DNA of 64,000 nt from Oceanobacillus limi. GTDB lineage: Bacteria > Bacillota > Bacilli > Bacillales > Amphibacillaceae. Of the stretch, positions 55,313-63,599 are shown one piece after another. Within the stretch, counting starts at the first letter, position 1, and the number at the start of each line of letters is the position of its first letter. The DNA lies in the NCBI RefSeq assembly GCF_900111445.1, contig NZ_FOHE01000017.1:1-64000 (forward strand), read 5' to 3'. A program made the position numbers and the translations under genes. The notes below the pieces were generated by a model. That model saw only the letters and a list, made by a program, of their open reading frames with translations, searched no databases and had not been told where the DNA came from.

Positions 55313-56413
55313 CTATAATAGTGATTTCCTAAGCGATACATGTACGCCTTTTGGGCTATGAGCTTCTACCGTGATATCTCCATCTACACTTACCCAACCT
55401 AATCCAGGAAAGACAATATCTGTCCTTTCTCCCGTAATACGGAACGTACTTTTTGTTAACTTTGGTAAGTGGTTCAATGTCTCTTCATTAGGTGGTGACA
55501 AAAGCTCCCCTAAATGATTGTCATACAGAGCATCAGCCTTCTCAAGTTTCGTCCGGTGTATGGAAAGCTGGTTGGAGAAATAACACACAAAAGACGTCTT
55601 ATTTCCTTTAATAAAATCTAACCTAGCTAATCCACCGAAATACAACGTTTGCTGATCGTTTAGCTGATATATTCTCGGTTTGATCTCTTTGTTAGGTGTA
55701 ACAATTTTAAGGTCGTGATCAGAAATGTAATGCGCGATTTGTTCTTTATTAACGATTCCCGGCGTATCAATTAGAGATGCTTCTCCATCTAATGGGATCT
55801 CGATAAACCCTAAAGTTGTGCCTGGGAAATATGATGTAGTTATAACATCACTTTCTCCAACTGACTGTTTAATAAGACGATTAATAAATGTCGATTTGCC
55901 GACATTTGTCGTTCCAACGATATAAACATCTTTATTGTACCGATAAATTTCCATCAGTTCGGTAAGTTCTTCCATTCCATGCCCTTTAACTGATGAAATC
56001 AAAGCTACATCTTTCACCTTGTAGCCCGCTTCCTTTGCAGAGGAACGTAACCATTGTTTTAGTTTACGGTGATTTGTAGATTTTGGCAATAAATCCATTT
56101 TATTACCAACTAATAAAATTGGGTTATTCCCTACAATTCTAGGTAAGCTCTTGATTAAGGATCCACTTACATCAAAAATATCTATTACATGTACAACTAA
56201 CGCATCCGTATCACGAATAGTACTCACCATTTTCAAGTAATCATCATCGGTCATGGAAACATCTTGAATTTCATTATAATGCTTTAACCGGAAGCATCGT
56301 TTACACAACACAGTTTCACGGTCCAATGAGGACTTAGGTGTATACCCTAATGAATCTGGATCTGACGTTTGGATAGACACCCCACACCCCTGACAATATA
56401 TCTCTTCTTGCAT
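55313..56413 (-). CDS. yqeH: Ribosome biogenesis GTPase YqeH
   Basis: The 366-residue circularly permuted GTPase is needed for 30S assembly. An N-terminal zinc finger (CQGCGVSIQT, CKRCFRLKH) comes first. G motifs follow in permuted order G4 (NKMDLLP), G5 (SSVKGHG), G1 (GTTNVGKSTF), G3 (DTPG), then a C-terminal beta-rich domain. The ATG at 56411-56413 has GGGAGGAAT upstream. Part of the yqeG-yqeH-aroE-yqeI-nadD cluster. Confidence 0.96.
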   Translation of the reverse strand: MQEEIYCQGCGVSIQTSDPDSLGYTPKSSLDRETVLCKRCFRLKHYNEIQDVSMTDDDYLKMVSTIRDTDALVVHVIDIFDVSGSLIKSLPRIVGNNPILLVGNKMDLLPKSTNHRKLKQWLRSSAKEAGYKVKDVALISSVKGHGMEELTELMEIYRYNKDVYIVGTTNVGKSTFINRLIKQSVGESDVITTSYFPGTTLGFIEIPLDGEASLIDTPGIVNKEQIAHYISDHDLKIVTPNKEIKPRIYQLNDQQTLYFGGLARLDFIKGNKTSFVCYFSNQLSIHRTKLEKADALYDNHLGELLSPPNEETLNHLPKLTKSTFRITGERTDIVFPGLGWVSVDGDITVEAHSPKGVHVSLRKSLL

Positions 56414-56415
56414 TT

Positions 56416-56931
56416 CTATTCCTCCCATTTAATTTTACCTTTTTTTCGAAAATAGCTTAAAATCCTTCGTTCAATTGTACGATTAATTCTTGTAATCTTT
56501 TCGTCGGTTTCTACAATTGGTACCACTAATATTGTATGTAAACCTGCAGAGTTACCTCCTAATACATCGGTCAGTAATTGGTCCCCAATGACAACAATTT
56601 CTTCCCTTTTCAATCCCATTTCTTTTGCAGCAATCTTAAATGCCCTTCGTAACGGTTTGCGCGCACTAAATACATAAGGAGTATTCAATGGCTCTGAGAA
56701 GAACTTGACCCGATCTTCTTTATTATTCGATATGATCGTTACTTTAATGCCTTCATCTTGCATTTCTTTAAACCAATTTTTCACTTCTGGAGTCGCTTCT
56801 CTAACATCCCATGCTACGAGAGTATTGTCTAAATCTGTAATCACACCTTTAATTCCTTTTTCTTTAAGGGATTTCGGTCTAATATCAAATATACTTTTCA
56901 CATGTTCGTTAGGCAAAAATCGTTTTAACAA
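56416..56931 (-). CDS. yqeG: HAD-family phosphatase YqeG
   Basis: The 171-residue HAD superfamily IIIA protein has the nucleophile motif DLDNTLVAWD, motif II TIISNN and motif III/IV KAARKPLRRAF-like, then VIGDQLLTDVLGGN. Related enzymes dephosphorylate phosphatidylglycerol phosphate. I chose the TTG at 56929-56931 because GAGGTG lies seven bases upstream and the protein then aligns with B. subtilis YqeG; an ATG 18 bases earlier lacks a good site. First gene of its cluster, divergent from sda. Confidence 0.9.
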   Translation of the reverse strand: MLKRFLPNEHVKSIFDIRPKSLKEKGIKGVITDLDNTLVAWDVREATPEVKNWFKEMQDEGIKVTIISNNKEDRVKFFSEPLNTPYVFSARKPLRRAFKIAAKEMGLKREEIVVIGDQLLTDVLGGNSAGLHTILVVPIVETDEKITRINRTIERRILSYFRKKGKIKWEE

Positions 56932-57320
56932 GTCGTACACCTCAATCATCTGTTAATTTCCATTCACATGTTTATTTCTGAATGACATGGGTAATTATAC
57001 AATATAAATACAATCCTATAATAACTTTTTATTGATAGCAAAAATAGTAATTATATGCAAGAGGGAATAGAAAAATTTGCAGATTTTCGAAAAAACTTGT
57101 AAAATCGTTCGACAAATTGTATCATTTTTCGCGCTGTGGATAACTTTATGCACATTTTCCACACTGATTTACCAACGTTCCTTAACTTAATAACCCCTTT
57201 ATTCACAAGTTATCTACAGGTTAGTGTAGATAACTGTAACCTTGTACAACCGTAGGAATCATGGTACTTTATTAGTACCTTAATAAAAACTTGTTCAAAT
57301 CTTTAAGGAGGGCTGCATTT
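56932..57320. other. Divergent intergenic region yqeG/sda with a DnaA-box cluster
   Basis: About 390 bases upstream of both yqeG (minus) and sda (plus). The central part holds the DnaA boxes described separately. TTGTAC near 57242 and TACTTT 17 bases later are a weak candidate SigA promoter for sda. Confidence 0.65.
57135..57233. promoter_or_regulatory. Cluster of five DnaA boxes upstream of sda
   Basis: One perfect box (TTATCCACA, minus strand at 57135-57143) and four single-mismatch boxes lie within 100 bases: TTTTCCACA 57155-57163, TTATTCACA 57199-57207, TTATCTACA 57210-57218 and its complement at 57225-57233. In B. subtilis DnaA activates sda from such a cluster, linking replication initiation to a block on sporulation. 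The last two form an inverted pair. Confidence 0.9.
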
Positions 57321-57461
57321 ATGGAGCATTTGTCAGATGAATTATTACTGGAATCCTATCATAAAGCAAATGAATTAAATTTAAGCCCTGATTTTGTTTC
57401 ACTTATAAAAGAGGAAATTTATCGACGTGGTTTAATACATAAAATCAAATTTTCTAGCTAA
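57321..57461 (+). CDS. sda: Sporulation inhibitor Sda
   Basis: The 46-residue helical-hairpin protein reads [20 protein letters not shown] and ends in [14 protein letters not shown]. The LSDELL.ESY.KA.ELNL..DF..LI..EI.RR pattern is that of Sda. It binds the sporulation kinases KinA/KinB and stops phosphorelay signalling while replication starts or DNA is damaged. AAGGAGG lies ten bases before the ATG. The DnaA boxes upstream fit its known control. Confidence 0.95.
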   Translation: MEHLSDELLLESYHKANELNLSPDFVSLIKEEIYRRGLIHKIKFSS

Positions 57462-57513
57462 AAATATGTTTGTATATTTTACGAATATATTAAATAGGAA
57501 GAAACACATCCCA

Positions 57514-57540
57514 CCCTTATCATTCGCTAAATGATAAGGG
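57514..57540 (+). terminator. Intrinsic terminator of sda
   Basis: cccttatcat at 57514-57523 and atgataaggg at 57531-57540 form a 10-bp perfect stem with a 7-base loop, followed by TATTTTGTTTTT. Confidence 0.88.
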
Positions 57541-57695
57541 TATTTTGTTTTTGTCTACAGCATTATTATGGTATTCTATTTCTTAAAGTGGTAGCCCAAG
57601 ATTAGCTAATTTTAGTAATCATTTTCCGTAATGAAATTCCAATCATGGCAATTGGAACCCAAATTCACACCCCAAATTTTCGACAACAGCCTTTT

Positions 57696-57724
57696 CCAAC
57701 ATATATTTCTTGAAATTATATAAT
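57696..57724 (+). promoter_or_regulatory. Candidate promoter of the mrp operon
   Basis: A perfect TATAAT at 57719-57724 lies about 50 bases upstream of mrpA. The best -35 at 17-base spacing is CCAACA (57696-57701), a poor match, so activation or a different start is possible. Confidence 0.4.
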
Positions 57725-57772
57725 ATAAATAAGGCTGAGATATTTATGATATTTAAGGAGGATTTCCATTCG

Positions 57773-60106
57773 ATGTTATTTGCAGTTTTACTTCCACTAC
57801 TATTTGCTATCCTTGTACCGATGCTTAGCAAATGGAAACATAAAATACATACTGGTATATTTGTGTTTTTTATTCCTTTCTTGATTTTTCTTTATTTTAT
57901 CCGGTTTGTTGGAAATGATTTTACTCCAGTACGACAGGTATATAATTGGATACCTTCTTTAGGAATAAATTTTGATTTTTACTTAGATGGCCTAAGCTTA
58001 TTATTTGTATTACTAATAAGTGGAATCGGATCACTAGTCGTATTCTACTCCATTTATTACTTGCATGTTTCGGAACGGTTAGGTTCCTTTTATGTATACT
58101 TACTTATGTTTATGACAGCGATGCTCGGAGTTGTATTATCGGATAATTTATTTGTTCTTTACACATTCTGGGAGCTAACATCGATTTCGTCATTTCTGTT
58201 GATTGGCTATTGGCATTATCGCGAACGATCTAGATATGGTGCACAAAAGTCCATGTTAATAACTGTATTCGGCGGCCTAAGCATGTTAGGTGGATTCATC
58301 TTATTAACCGTCATTACAGGAACTACAAGTATTCAGGAAATGATTACACAGACAGACCTCATTTTGTCTAGTGATTACCTACCTTTAATTATGGGGTTAA
58401 TCTTATTAGGTGCATTTACCAAATCTGCTCAGTTTCCTTTTCACATTTGGTTACCAGATGCAATGGAAGCACCTACACCAGTTAGTGCTTACCTACACTC
58501 CGCAACTATGGTTAAAGCTGGAATATTCTTGGTAGCTCGTTTTTCTCCTATTTTTGCTACATACGAATGGTTCTTCATCATCGTAAGCATTGTTGGAATT
58601 GCTACACTATGCTGGGCATCCTATATGGCTGTTAGACAGACCGACCTAAAAGGGATTCTTGCATTTTCGACGATAAGTCAGCTAGGTATGATTATGGCTA
58701 TGTTAGGTTTTGGAACAAAAGCAGCTATTTTTGCTGCAATCTTCCACATTTTAAACCATGCAACCTTTAAAGGTAGTTTATTTATGGTTGCCGGTATTAT
58801 TGACCACGAAACTGGCACAAGAGACATCCGTAGACTTGGAGGATTATTAACAGTTATGCCAATTACTGCTACACTTGCTGTCTTTGGTACGTTCTCCATG
58901 GCGGGTATACCACTACCGTTTTTAAATGGGTTTTATAGTAAGGAAATGTTTTTTGAAGCAACGTTACATCTAAATGAGGTAGTGAATCCGATTGCGAATG
59001 TAATTATTCCACTCATTCCATATTTAGCTGTTTTTGGAAGTATTTTCACCTTTGTTTATTCCATGTACTTCTTCTTTGGAGTATTCACTGGTCCGAAGCA
59101 ATTTGATAAATTGAAGATCAAGCCACACGAGGCTCCAATTGGTATGCTTGTATCACCAATAATTTTGGTGGTTGGAGTTGTTTTCATTGGTCTATTTCCA
59201 AACTCAGTAAATGGCACTTTCTTAATCCATGCAGCAGAAGCAGTAAATAATGCTGTTGAAATAAAAGATATTCATTTTTGGCATGGGTGGATACCTCCTC
59301 TTTTCATGTCACTGGCTGTAGTAGGAATTGGTGCATTACTGTATCTAACACGTGAAAAATGGAGCAATGTCTATCATGTCTTACCTGGAAAAATGAGCAT
59401 GAATAAGGTATATGATGGGTTAGTCAAGAATGTAGATACCTTCTCTACTCGCCTAACGAACACGTATATGACAGGATCCCTTAAAACATATATGTCAATT
59501 ATTCTAGGGACAATTATCTTCGTTACATTTATTGTAATGATTTCAACAAATGGATTTAATATGGAATTTAACAACTTAGCAGAAGTAACCTGGATTGAAT
59601 TAGCAGTTGTTGTAATCATCATCATTGCAGCACTTGCTACTATGTTCACAACTTCCAAACTAGGTGCAATTTTGATTACTGGTGTAGTTGGGTACGGAGT
59701 TGCAACTTTATTTGTTATTTACCGCGCACCTGACCTAGCACTTACACAGTTAGTAATTGAGACCGTCTCTGTCGCGTTATTTCTTCTTTGCTTCTATCAC
59801 TTACCAAAGCTCGAAAAACGCAAAGAGTCAACGGGATCCAAATTAAATAACATGATTATTTCAATTGGTTTTGGTGCACTAATGACCTTAATAGCAATCT
59901 CAGCCCATAGTACTGAATGGTTTGACCCTATTTCAGATTATTTCATTGAAACAGCGTATAAACTTGGTGGTGGGCATAATGTTGTTAACGTCATTCTTGT
60001 TGACATGCGTGGACTGGATACGTTATTTGAGATTGCTGTACTAGGAATTGCAGCGTTAGCAATCTTTAGCCTCATCAAACTTCGTAAAGATAAGGAGGCG
60101 GAATAG
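57773..60106 (+). CDS. mrpA: Na+/H+ antiporter subunit MrpA (MnhA)
   Basis: The 777-residue membrane protein is homologous to NuoL/ND5. The proton-antiporter core (residues 80-400) has FWELTSISSFLLIGYWH, AFTKSAQFPFHIWLPDAMEAPTPVSAYLHSATMVKAG (in parts) and HILNHATFKGSLFM. The C-terminal part (about 630-777) has the MrpA-specific YRAPDLALTQLVIET and NVVNVILVDMRGLDTLFEI. AAGGAGG precedes the ATG at 57773; an earlier in-frame ATG at 57710 is less likely. The length is that of an unfused MrpA, yet the next gene is mrpC, so mrpB is absent. Confidence 0.93.
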   Translation: MLFAVLLPLLFAILVPMLSKWKHKIHTGIFVFFIPFLIFLYFIRFVGNDFTPVRQVYNWIPSLGINFDFYLDGLSLLFVLLISGIGSLVVFYSIYYLHVSERLGSFYVYLLMFMTAMLGVVLSDNLFVLYTFWELTSISSFLLIGYWHYRERSRYGAQKSMLITVFGGLSMLGGFILLTVITGTTSIQEMITQTDLILSSDYLPLIMGLILLGAFTKSAQFPFHIWLPDAMEAPTPVSAYLHSATMVKAGIFLVARFSPIFATYEWFFIIVSIVGIATLCWASYMAVRQTDLKGILAFSTISQLGMIMAMLGFGTKAAIFAAIFHILNHATFKGSLFMVAGIIDHETGTRDIRRLGGLLTVMPITATLAVFGTFSMAGIPLPFLNGFYSKEMFFEATLHLNEVVNPIANVIIPLIPYLAVFGSIFTFVYSMYFFFGVFTGPKQFDKLKIKPHEAPIGMLVSPIILVVGVVFIGLFPNSVNGTFLIHAAEAVNNAVEIKDIHFWHGWIPPLFMSLAVVGIGALLYLTREKWSNVYHVLPGKMSMNKVYDGLVKNVDTFSTRLTNTYMTGSLKTYMSIILGTIIFVTFIVMISTNGFNMEFNNLAEVTWIELAVVVIIIIAALATMFTTSKLGAILITGVVGYGVATLFVIYRAPDLALTQLVIETVSVALFLLCFYHLPKLEKRKESTGSKLNNMIISIGFGALMTLIAISAHSTEWFDPISDYFIETAYKLGGGHNVVNVILVDMRGLDTLFEIAVLGIAALAIFSLIKLRKDKEAE

Positions 60107-60445
60107 ATGGAAATAATTATTGCCATTCTATCAGGAGTATTAATGACTACAGGCGTATATAACTTATTACAAAAGCAATTACTTCGCATTGTAATTGGTA
60201 CGGTCTTACTATCACATGGAGCCCATTTATTCATCCTAACAATGGGGAAATTAAAAACAGGTCAACCTCCAATTTTACATGATGGAATTGAAAATTATAC
60301 GGATCCATTACCACAAGCTTTAATTCTAACATCAATCGTTATCAGCTTTGGTATCACTAGTTTATTACTAGTACTTGCATACCGTACGGCTCGTGAAAAC
60401 AATACAGATAATATGGAAAAATTAAGGGGTACCGAAAATGAGTAA
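60107..60445 (+). CDS. mrpC: Na+/H+ antiporter subunit MrpC (MnhC)
   Basis: The 112-residue NuoK-like protein has three membrane helices and the family stretches LLRIVIGTVLLSHGAHLF, DPLPQALILTSIVISFGIT and VLAYRTA. Its ATG follows the mrpA stop codon with no gap. In seven-gene Mrp operons mrpB separates A from C; here nothing does. It overlaps mrpD by 8 bases. Confidence 0.94.
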   Translation: MEIIIAILSGVLMTTGVYNLLQKQLLRIVIGTVLLSHGAHLFILTMGKLKTGQPPILHDGIENYTDPLPQALILTSIVISFGITSLLLVLAYRTARENNTDNMEKLRGTENE

Positions 60446-61919
60446 CTTAGCAGTTTTACCAATAATTATCCCATTAATAGCTGGGATTATCGTTGCTTTA
60501 TTCAATTCAAAAGTTCCGATAACACGAATCTTAACTAAAATATTGTCTATCATTAGCTTAGCAGTTGTTTCCTATATTTCATGGCTCGTTTTTACCGAGG
60601 GAGCCATTATTTTGGAAACCGGAGGATGGATTGCACCATATGGAATTGTCCTTGTTGCTGATCCGTTAGCAACTTTACTCGTATTAACTACGAATATTGT
60701 TGCGGTTGCATGTGCATTTTTTGCACCACATGCACTAACGTTAAAGCAAGAGCAGCATTATTTCTATGCGTTTTATTTCTTTTTAATCTCTGGTGTATCT
60801 GGTGCTTTTTTAACTGGGGATTTGTTTAATCTCTTTGTATTCTTTGAAGTTCTATTAATGGCATCCTATGCATTGATTGTTTTAGGTGGCGACAAGGTAC
60901 AGTTAAGAGAATCCATTAAATATGTATTAATTAATCTATTTTCCTCCATCTTATTTGTAACAGCTGTTGCATTTATATACGGTGCGGTTGGTACGGTCAA
61001 TATGGCCCAGATCGCAGAACGTGTATCGGAAGTAGATCAAGATGGTATCTTAACAACAATTGCTATTCTATTGTTTTTTGTGTTTGCTACAAAAGCGGCA
61101 CTATTTCCACTTTATTACTGGATGCCTAAATCGTACATTGTACCAAACCCAGTAGTGTCTGCTTTATTTGCAGCGTTATTAACCAAAGTAGGAATATATT
61201 CGATTCTTCGTGTATTCTCGTTAATTTTTGTCCATGAGATGGAATTAACTCACCAATTTTTCCTATGGATTGCAGGCTTGTCTATGGTATTTGGTGTCAT
61301 TGGTGCACTTTCGACAAATAACATTAAACTTATAATCGCTTATAATATCATTCCAGCAATTGGATTTATTATAATGGGTATTGGCGTGTTAAATGAGGAT
61401 GCATTAAGTGGTTCCATCTACTATTTGATTCACGATATGATTATTAAAACAGTATTGTTCCTAATTGTAAGTGTTGTAGCTTATGTAGCAGGTACTTCTG
61501 ATTTACGCAAAATGGGTGGTCTAATCCATTATTATCCAATACTTGGTTGGTTACTATTTATTTCAGCGTTTGTATTAGCTGGAATCCCTCCATTTAGCGG
61601 TTTTATCGGTAAGTTTCTATTACTAAAAGGTGCGTTGGCAGCCAACGAAATTGCAATTGTACTCGTTGCCCTACTTTCTAGCCTTTTAATTTTGTATTCT
61701 GTTATGAAAATCTTTATTCGTGGATTCTGGGGCGAAAAAGATGAATCTGGTAAATATAAAATGAAATCGACAAAAGGATTTATCGCACCTATTGTATTCC
61801 TATTATTGTTTTCCATATTTTTAGGAATTGGTGCCGAGTTTATTTATCCTTCTATCGAGTCAATTTCATCCTATTTACTCGATCCGCAACTTTATATTGA
61901 TTCTGTATTAAAGGAGTAG
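60438..61919 (+). CDS. mrpD: Na+/H+ antiporter subunit MrpD (MnhD)
   Basis: The 493-residue protein is homologous to NuoM/NuoN, with about 14 membrane helices. It carries the conserved FFEVLLMASYALIVLGG, KAALFPLYYWMPKSYIVPNPVVSALFAALLTKVG (in parts) and the charged residues of the antiporter core. Length equals B. subtilis MrpD. With MrpA it forms the ion-translocating units of the complex. AAGGGG-type site within the end of mrpC. Confidence 0.95.
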   Translation: MSNLAVLPIIIPLIAGIIVALFNSKVPITRILTKILSIISLAVVSYISWLVFTEGAIILETGGWIAPYGIVLVADPLATLLVLTTNIVAVACAFFAPHALTLKQEQHYFYAFYFFLISGVSGAFLTGDLFNLFVFFEVLLMASYALIVLGGDKVQLRESIKYVLINLFSSILFVTAVAFIYGAVGTVNMAQIAERVSEVDQDGILTTIAILLFFVFATKAALFPLYYWMPKSYIVPNPVVSALFAALLTKVGIYSILRVFSLIFVHEMELTHQFFLWIAGLSMVFGVIGALSTNNIKLIIAYNIIPAIGFIIMGIGVLNEDALSGSIYYLIHDMIIKTVLFLIVSVVAYVAGTSDLRKMGGLIHYYPILGWLLFISAFVLAGIPPFSGFIGKFLLLKGALAANEIAIVLVALLSSLLILYSVMKIFIRGFWGEKDESGKYKMKSTKGFIAPIVFLLLFSIFLGIGAEFIYPSIESISSYLLDPQLYIDSVLKE

Positions 61920-61925
61920 CTAACG

Positions 61926-62402
61926 ATGGCCTTTCAGATTGTTGTCAATTTAATTATTGCGTTCATGTGGATGTTCTTAAGTGAATCCTATACTGCCCCT
62001 AGTTTTATTGCAGGCTATTTATGGGGGATTTTATTACTATTACTATTAGGTCGATTTATACCTGGAACATTCTATATGAGACGCGTTGGAAAAATTATTC
62101 GATTAATTCTACTGTTTATTAAAGAATTAGTCCTATCAAATTTCGATATTATTAAAATCGTTTATCAACCAAAACCGGACGTAGAGCCTGGGATATTTGC
62201 CTTACCAACAGATTTAAAAAGTAATTGGGAAATTACGTTATTAGCAAACTTAATTTCCCTAACCCCTGGCACACTATCTGTTGCAATATCAGAGGATAAT
62301 TCCCAAATATTTATTCACTCCATTCATATAGACGATGTTGATGAGTCGATTCAAGCAATTAAGAATACCTTTGAAAAAGCAATTATGGAGGTGACACGAT
62401 GA
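61926..62402 (+). CDS. mrpE: Na+/H+ antiporter subunit MrpE (MnhE)
   Basis: The 158-residue protein has two to three N-terminal membrane helices and a cytoplasmic C-terminal domain. Family motifs are LFIKELVLSNFDIIKIVYQPKPDVEPGIFALP (in parts), LANLISLTPGTLSV and DDVDESIQAIKNTFE. AAAGGAG precedes the ATG. The stop overlaps the mrpF start (ATGA). Confidence 0.94.
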   Translation: MAFQIVVNLIIAFMWMFLSESYTAPSFIAGYLWGILLLLLLGRFIPGTFYMRRVGKIIRLILLFIKELVLSNFDIIKIVYQPKPDVEPGIFALPTDLKSNWEITLLANLISLTPGTLSVAISEDNSQIFIHSIHIDDVDESIQAIKNTFEKAIMEVTR

Positions 62403-62713
62403 CAGAAACTATTTATAAAGCAACAGAAGCAATTCTTGATGGTACGGTATTCATCTGCTTTATTGCCATATCCATTTCTTTACTCCTTTTGTTGTATCGA
62501 ATGATTGCTGGTCCAACTAGTCCAGACCGTGCCGTTGCTTTAGATACAATAGGGATTAATCTTATGGGTCTAGCTGCATTAGTGGCTATCTATTTAGTAA
62601 CACCTAACTTGAACGATGTCATCTTGTTAATTGCTATCCTGGCATTCTTAGGTACTGTAGCAATTGCCAAATACTTGGAAAAGGGTGTTATTATTGATCG
62701 AGACATGGATTAA
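62399..62713 (+). CDS. mrpF: Na+/H+ antiporter subunit MrpF (MnhF)
   Basis: The 104-residue protein has three membrane helices and the family segments YRMIAGPTSPDRAVALDTIGINLMG (in parts) and ILAFLGTVAIAKYLEKG. It starts in the ATGA overlap with mrpE, with GGAGGTGA seven bases upstream, and its 3' end overlaps the proposed mrpG start by 20 bases. Confidence 0.94.
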   Translation: MTETIYKATEAILDGTVFICFIAISISLLLLLYRMIAGPTSPDRAVALDTIGINLMGLAALVAIYLVTPNLNDVILLIAILAFLGTVAIAKYLEKGVIIDRDMD

Positions 62714-63059
62714 TATCATTATAAATATCGTCATTATTATTGCGCTATTGTCGGGTACTTTGTTTGTGTTATCCGGTTCCATTGGAATTGCAAGATTTCC
62801 AGATATTTATTCAAGACTACACGCAGCTACAAAAGCATCTACCCTTGGTTTAGCAGGGATATTAATTGGAGCATTTTTATTCCTTTATGTCGAACATGAC
62901 ATTGTTAGTGGAAAATTATTATTATCCCTTATTTTTATTTTACTTACTGCTCCTGTTTCCGCTCATATGATCTCCAGAGCAGCACATAAAGTAGGTGTGA
63001 AACCAATCACCAAAAATCGTCGTGATGAATATGAAGAGGCTTTGCGTGAAAATAGTTAA
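62694..63059 (+). CDS. mrpG: Na+/H+ antiporter subunit MrpG (MnhG)
   Basis: The 121-residue protein has three membrane helices and the family core GSIGIARFPDIYSRLHAATKASTLG followed by KLLLSLIFILLTAPVSAHMISRAAH (each in parts). I use the TTG at 62694-62696, inside mrpF, with AAAAGGG upstream; an in-frame ATG at 62664 would add ten unlikely residues. It ends the operon just before a strong terminator. Confidence 0.9.
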   Translation: MIETWINIIINIVIIIALLSGTLFVLSGSIGIARFPDIYSRLHAATKASTLGLAGILIGAFLFLYVEHDIVSGKLLLSLIFILLTAPVSAHMISRAAHKVGVKPITKNRRDEYEEALRENS

Positions 63060-63064
63060 ACCAG

Positions 63065-63085
63065 CGGTGTTCCAAGTGAACACCG
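63065..63085 (+). terminator. Intrinsic terminator of the mrp operon
   Basis: cggtgttc at 63065-63072 and gaacaccg at 63078-63085 form an 8-bp perfect stem with a 5-base loop, followed by six T residues, five bases past the mrpG stop codon. Confidence 0.93.
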
Positions 63086-63323
63086 TTTTTTCTTTTACAT
63101 GAAAAATTATTGAAACGGCTAATTTAAGTTCTGCTTAAATATAAAATAGATTATAAACAATCAATGTTATGGCTTCTATAACGAATCTGTTTCCAACGTC
63201 TCTTCCCAAACTCCTACATTCTAATTTCGTTACAACTGATTTATTGTTTGCACAATATAAAGTGAGTTTTTAATAAGTAGGGGGGTTTTCCCACACTTAT
63301 TGTTTGATGAATGAGTCGAATAT

Positions 63324-63466
63324 TTGAATTTCAGTTGACCTCCCACTAACAGCCTTGGTTTAATATTATAGGTTTGAAGTGTGGCTTACGAAGGCATAGG
63401 ACGTGGTAGTGCCGACAATACACAGAACGTCACTTTTATGTCAGCTTGCCTGTTATATGCGGGATA
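63324..63466 (+). repeat. ~145-bp diverged intergenic repeat, copy B
   Basis: Aligns with 9286-9426 in the same orientation through tcagttga, ataggtttgaagtg, ggacgtg-tagtgccga, cagaa and gggata. The blocks are nearly identical and the spacers differ, the pattern of an old element with conserved core words. No coding potential. Confidence 0.75.
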
Positions 63467-63599
63467 GAAGTGATATGAAACAGTAATAATTCATTTTGAA
63501 CTTGTACGTTTTTTTATGGACAGACACAAAAATCGATTAAGCGACATAGGTTGGTTATATAGGCATAAGCCCAACTGAAGCTTTTAGGAGGTGTAGTGT

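Larger units (their letters stand above)
57462..57772. other. Intergenic region between sda and the mrp operon
   Basis: Contains the sda terminator at 57514-57540 and a candidate promoter just before mrpA. A 62-codon minus-strand frame here has no binding site and no recognisable product. Confidence 0.6.
63060..63599. other. Intergenic region upstream of sigK, holding a dispersed repeat
   Basis: About 540 bases: the mrp terminator at its left end, the ~145-bp repeat at 63324-63466, and the sigK upstream region at the right. A mother-cell SigE or SigK promoter is expected before sigK; CATA words occur at 63545 and 63563 but I cannot choose a pair with confidence. Confidence 0.6.

Noticed and set aside
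59374-59658. 94-codon minus-strand frame opposite mrpA
   Set aside because: Antisense shadow of a conserved membrane protein; no ribosome binding site.
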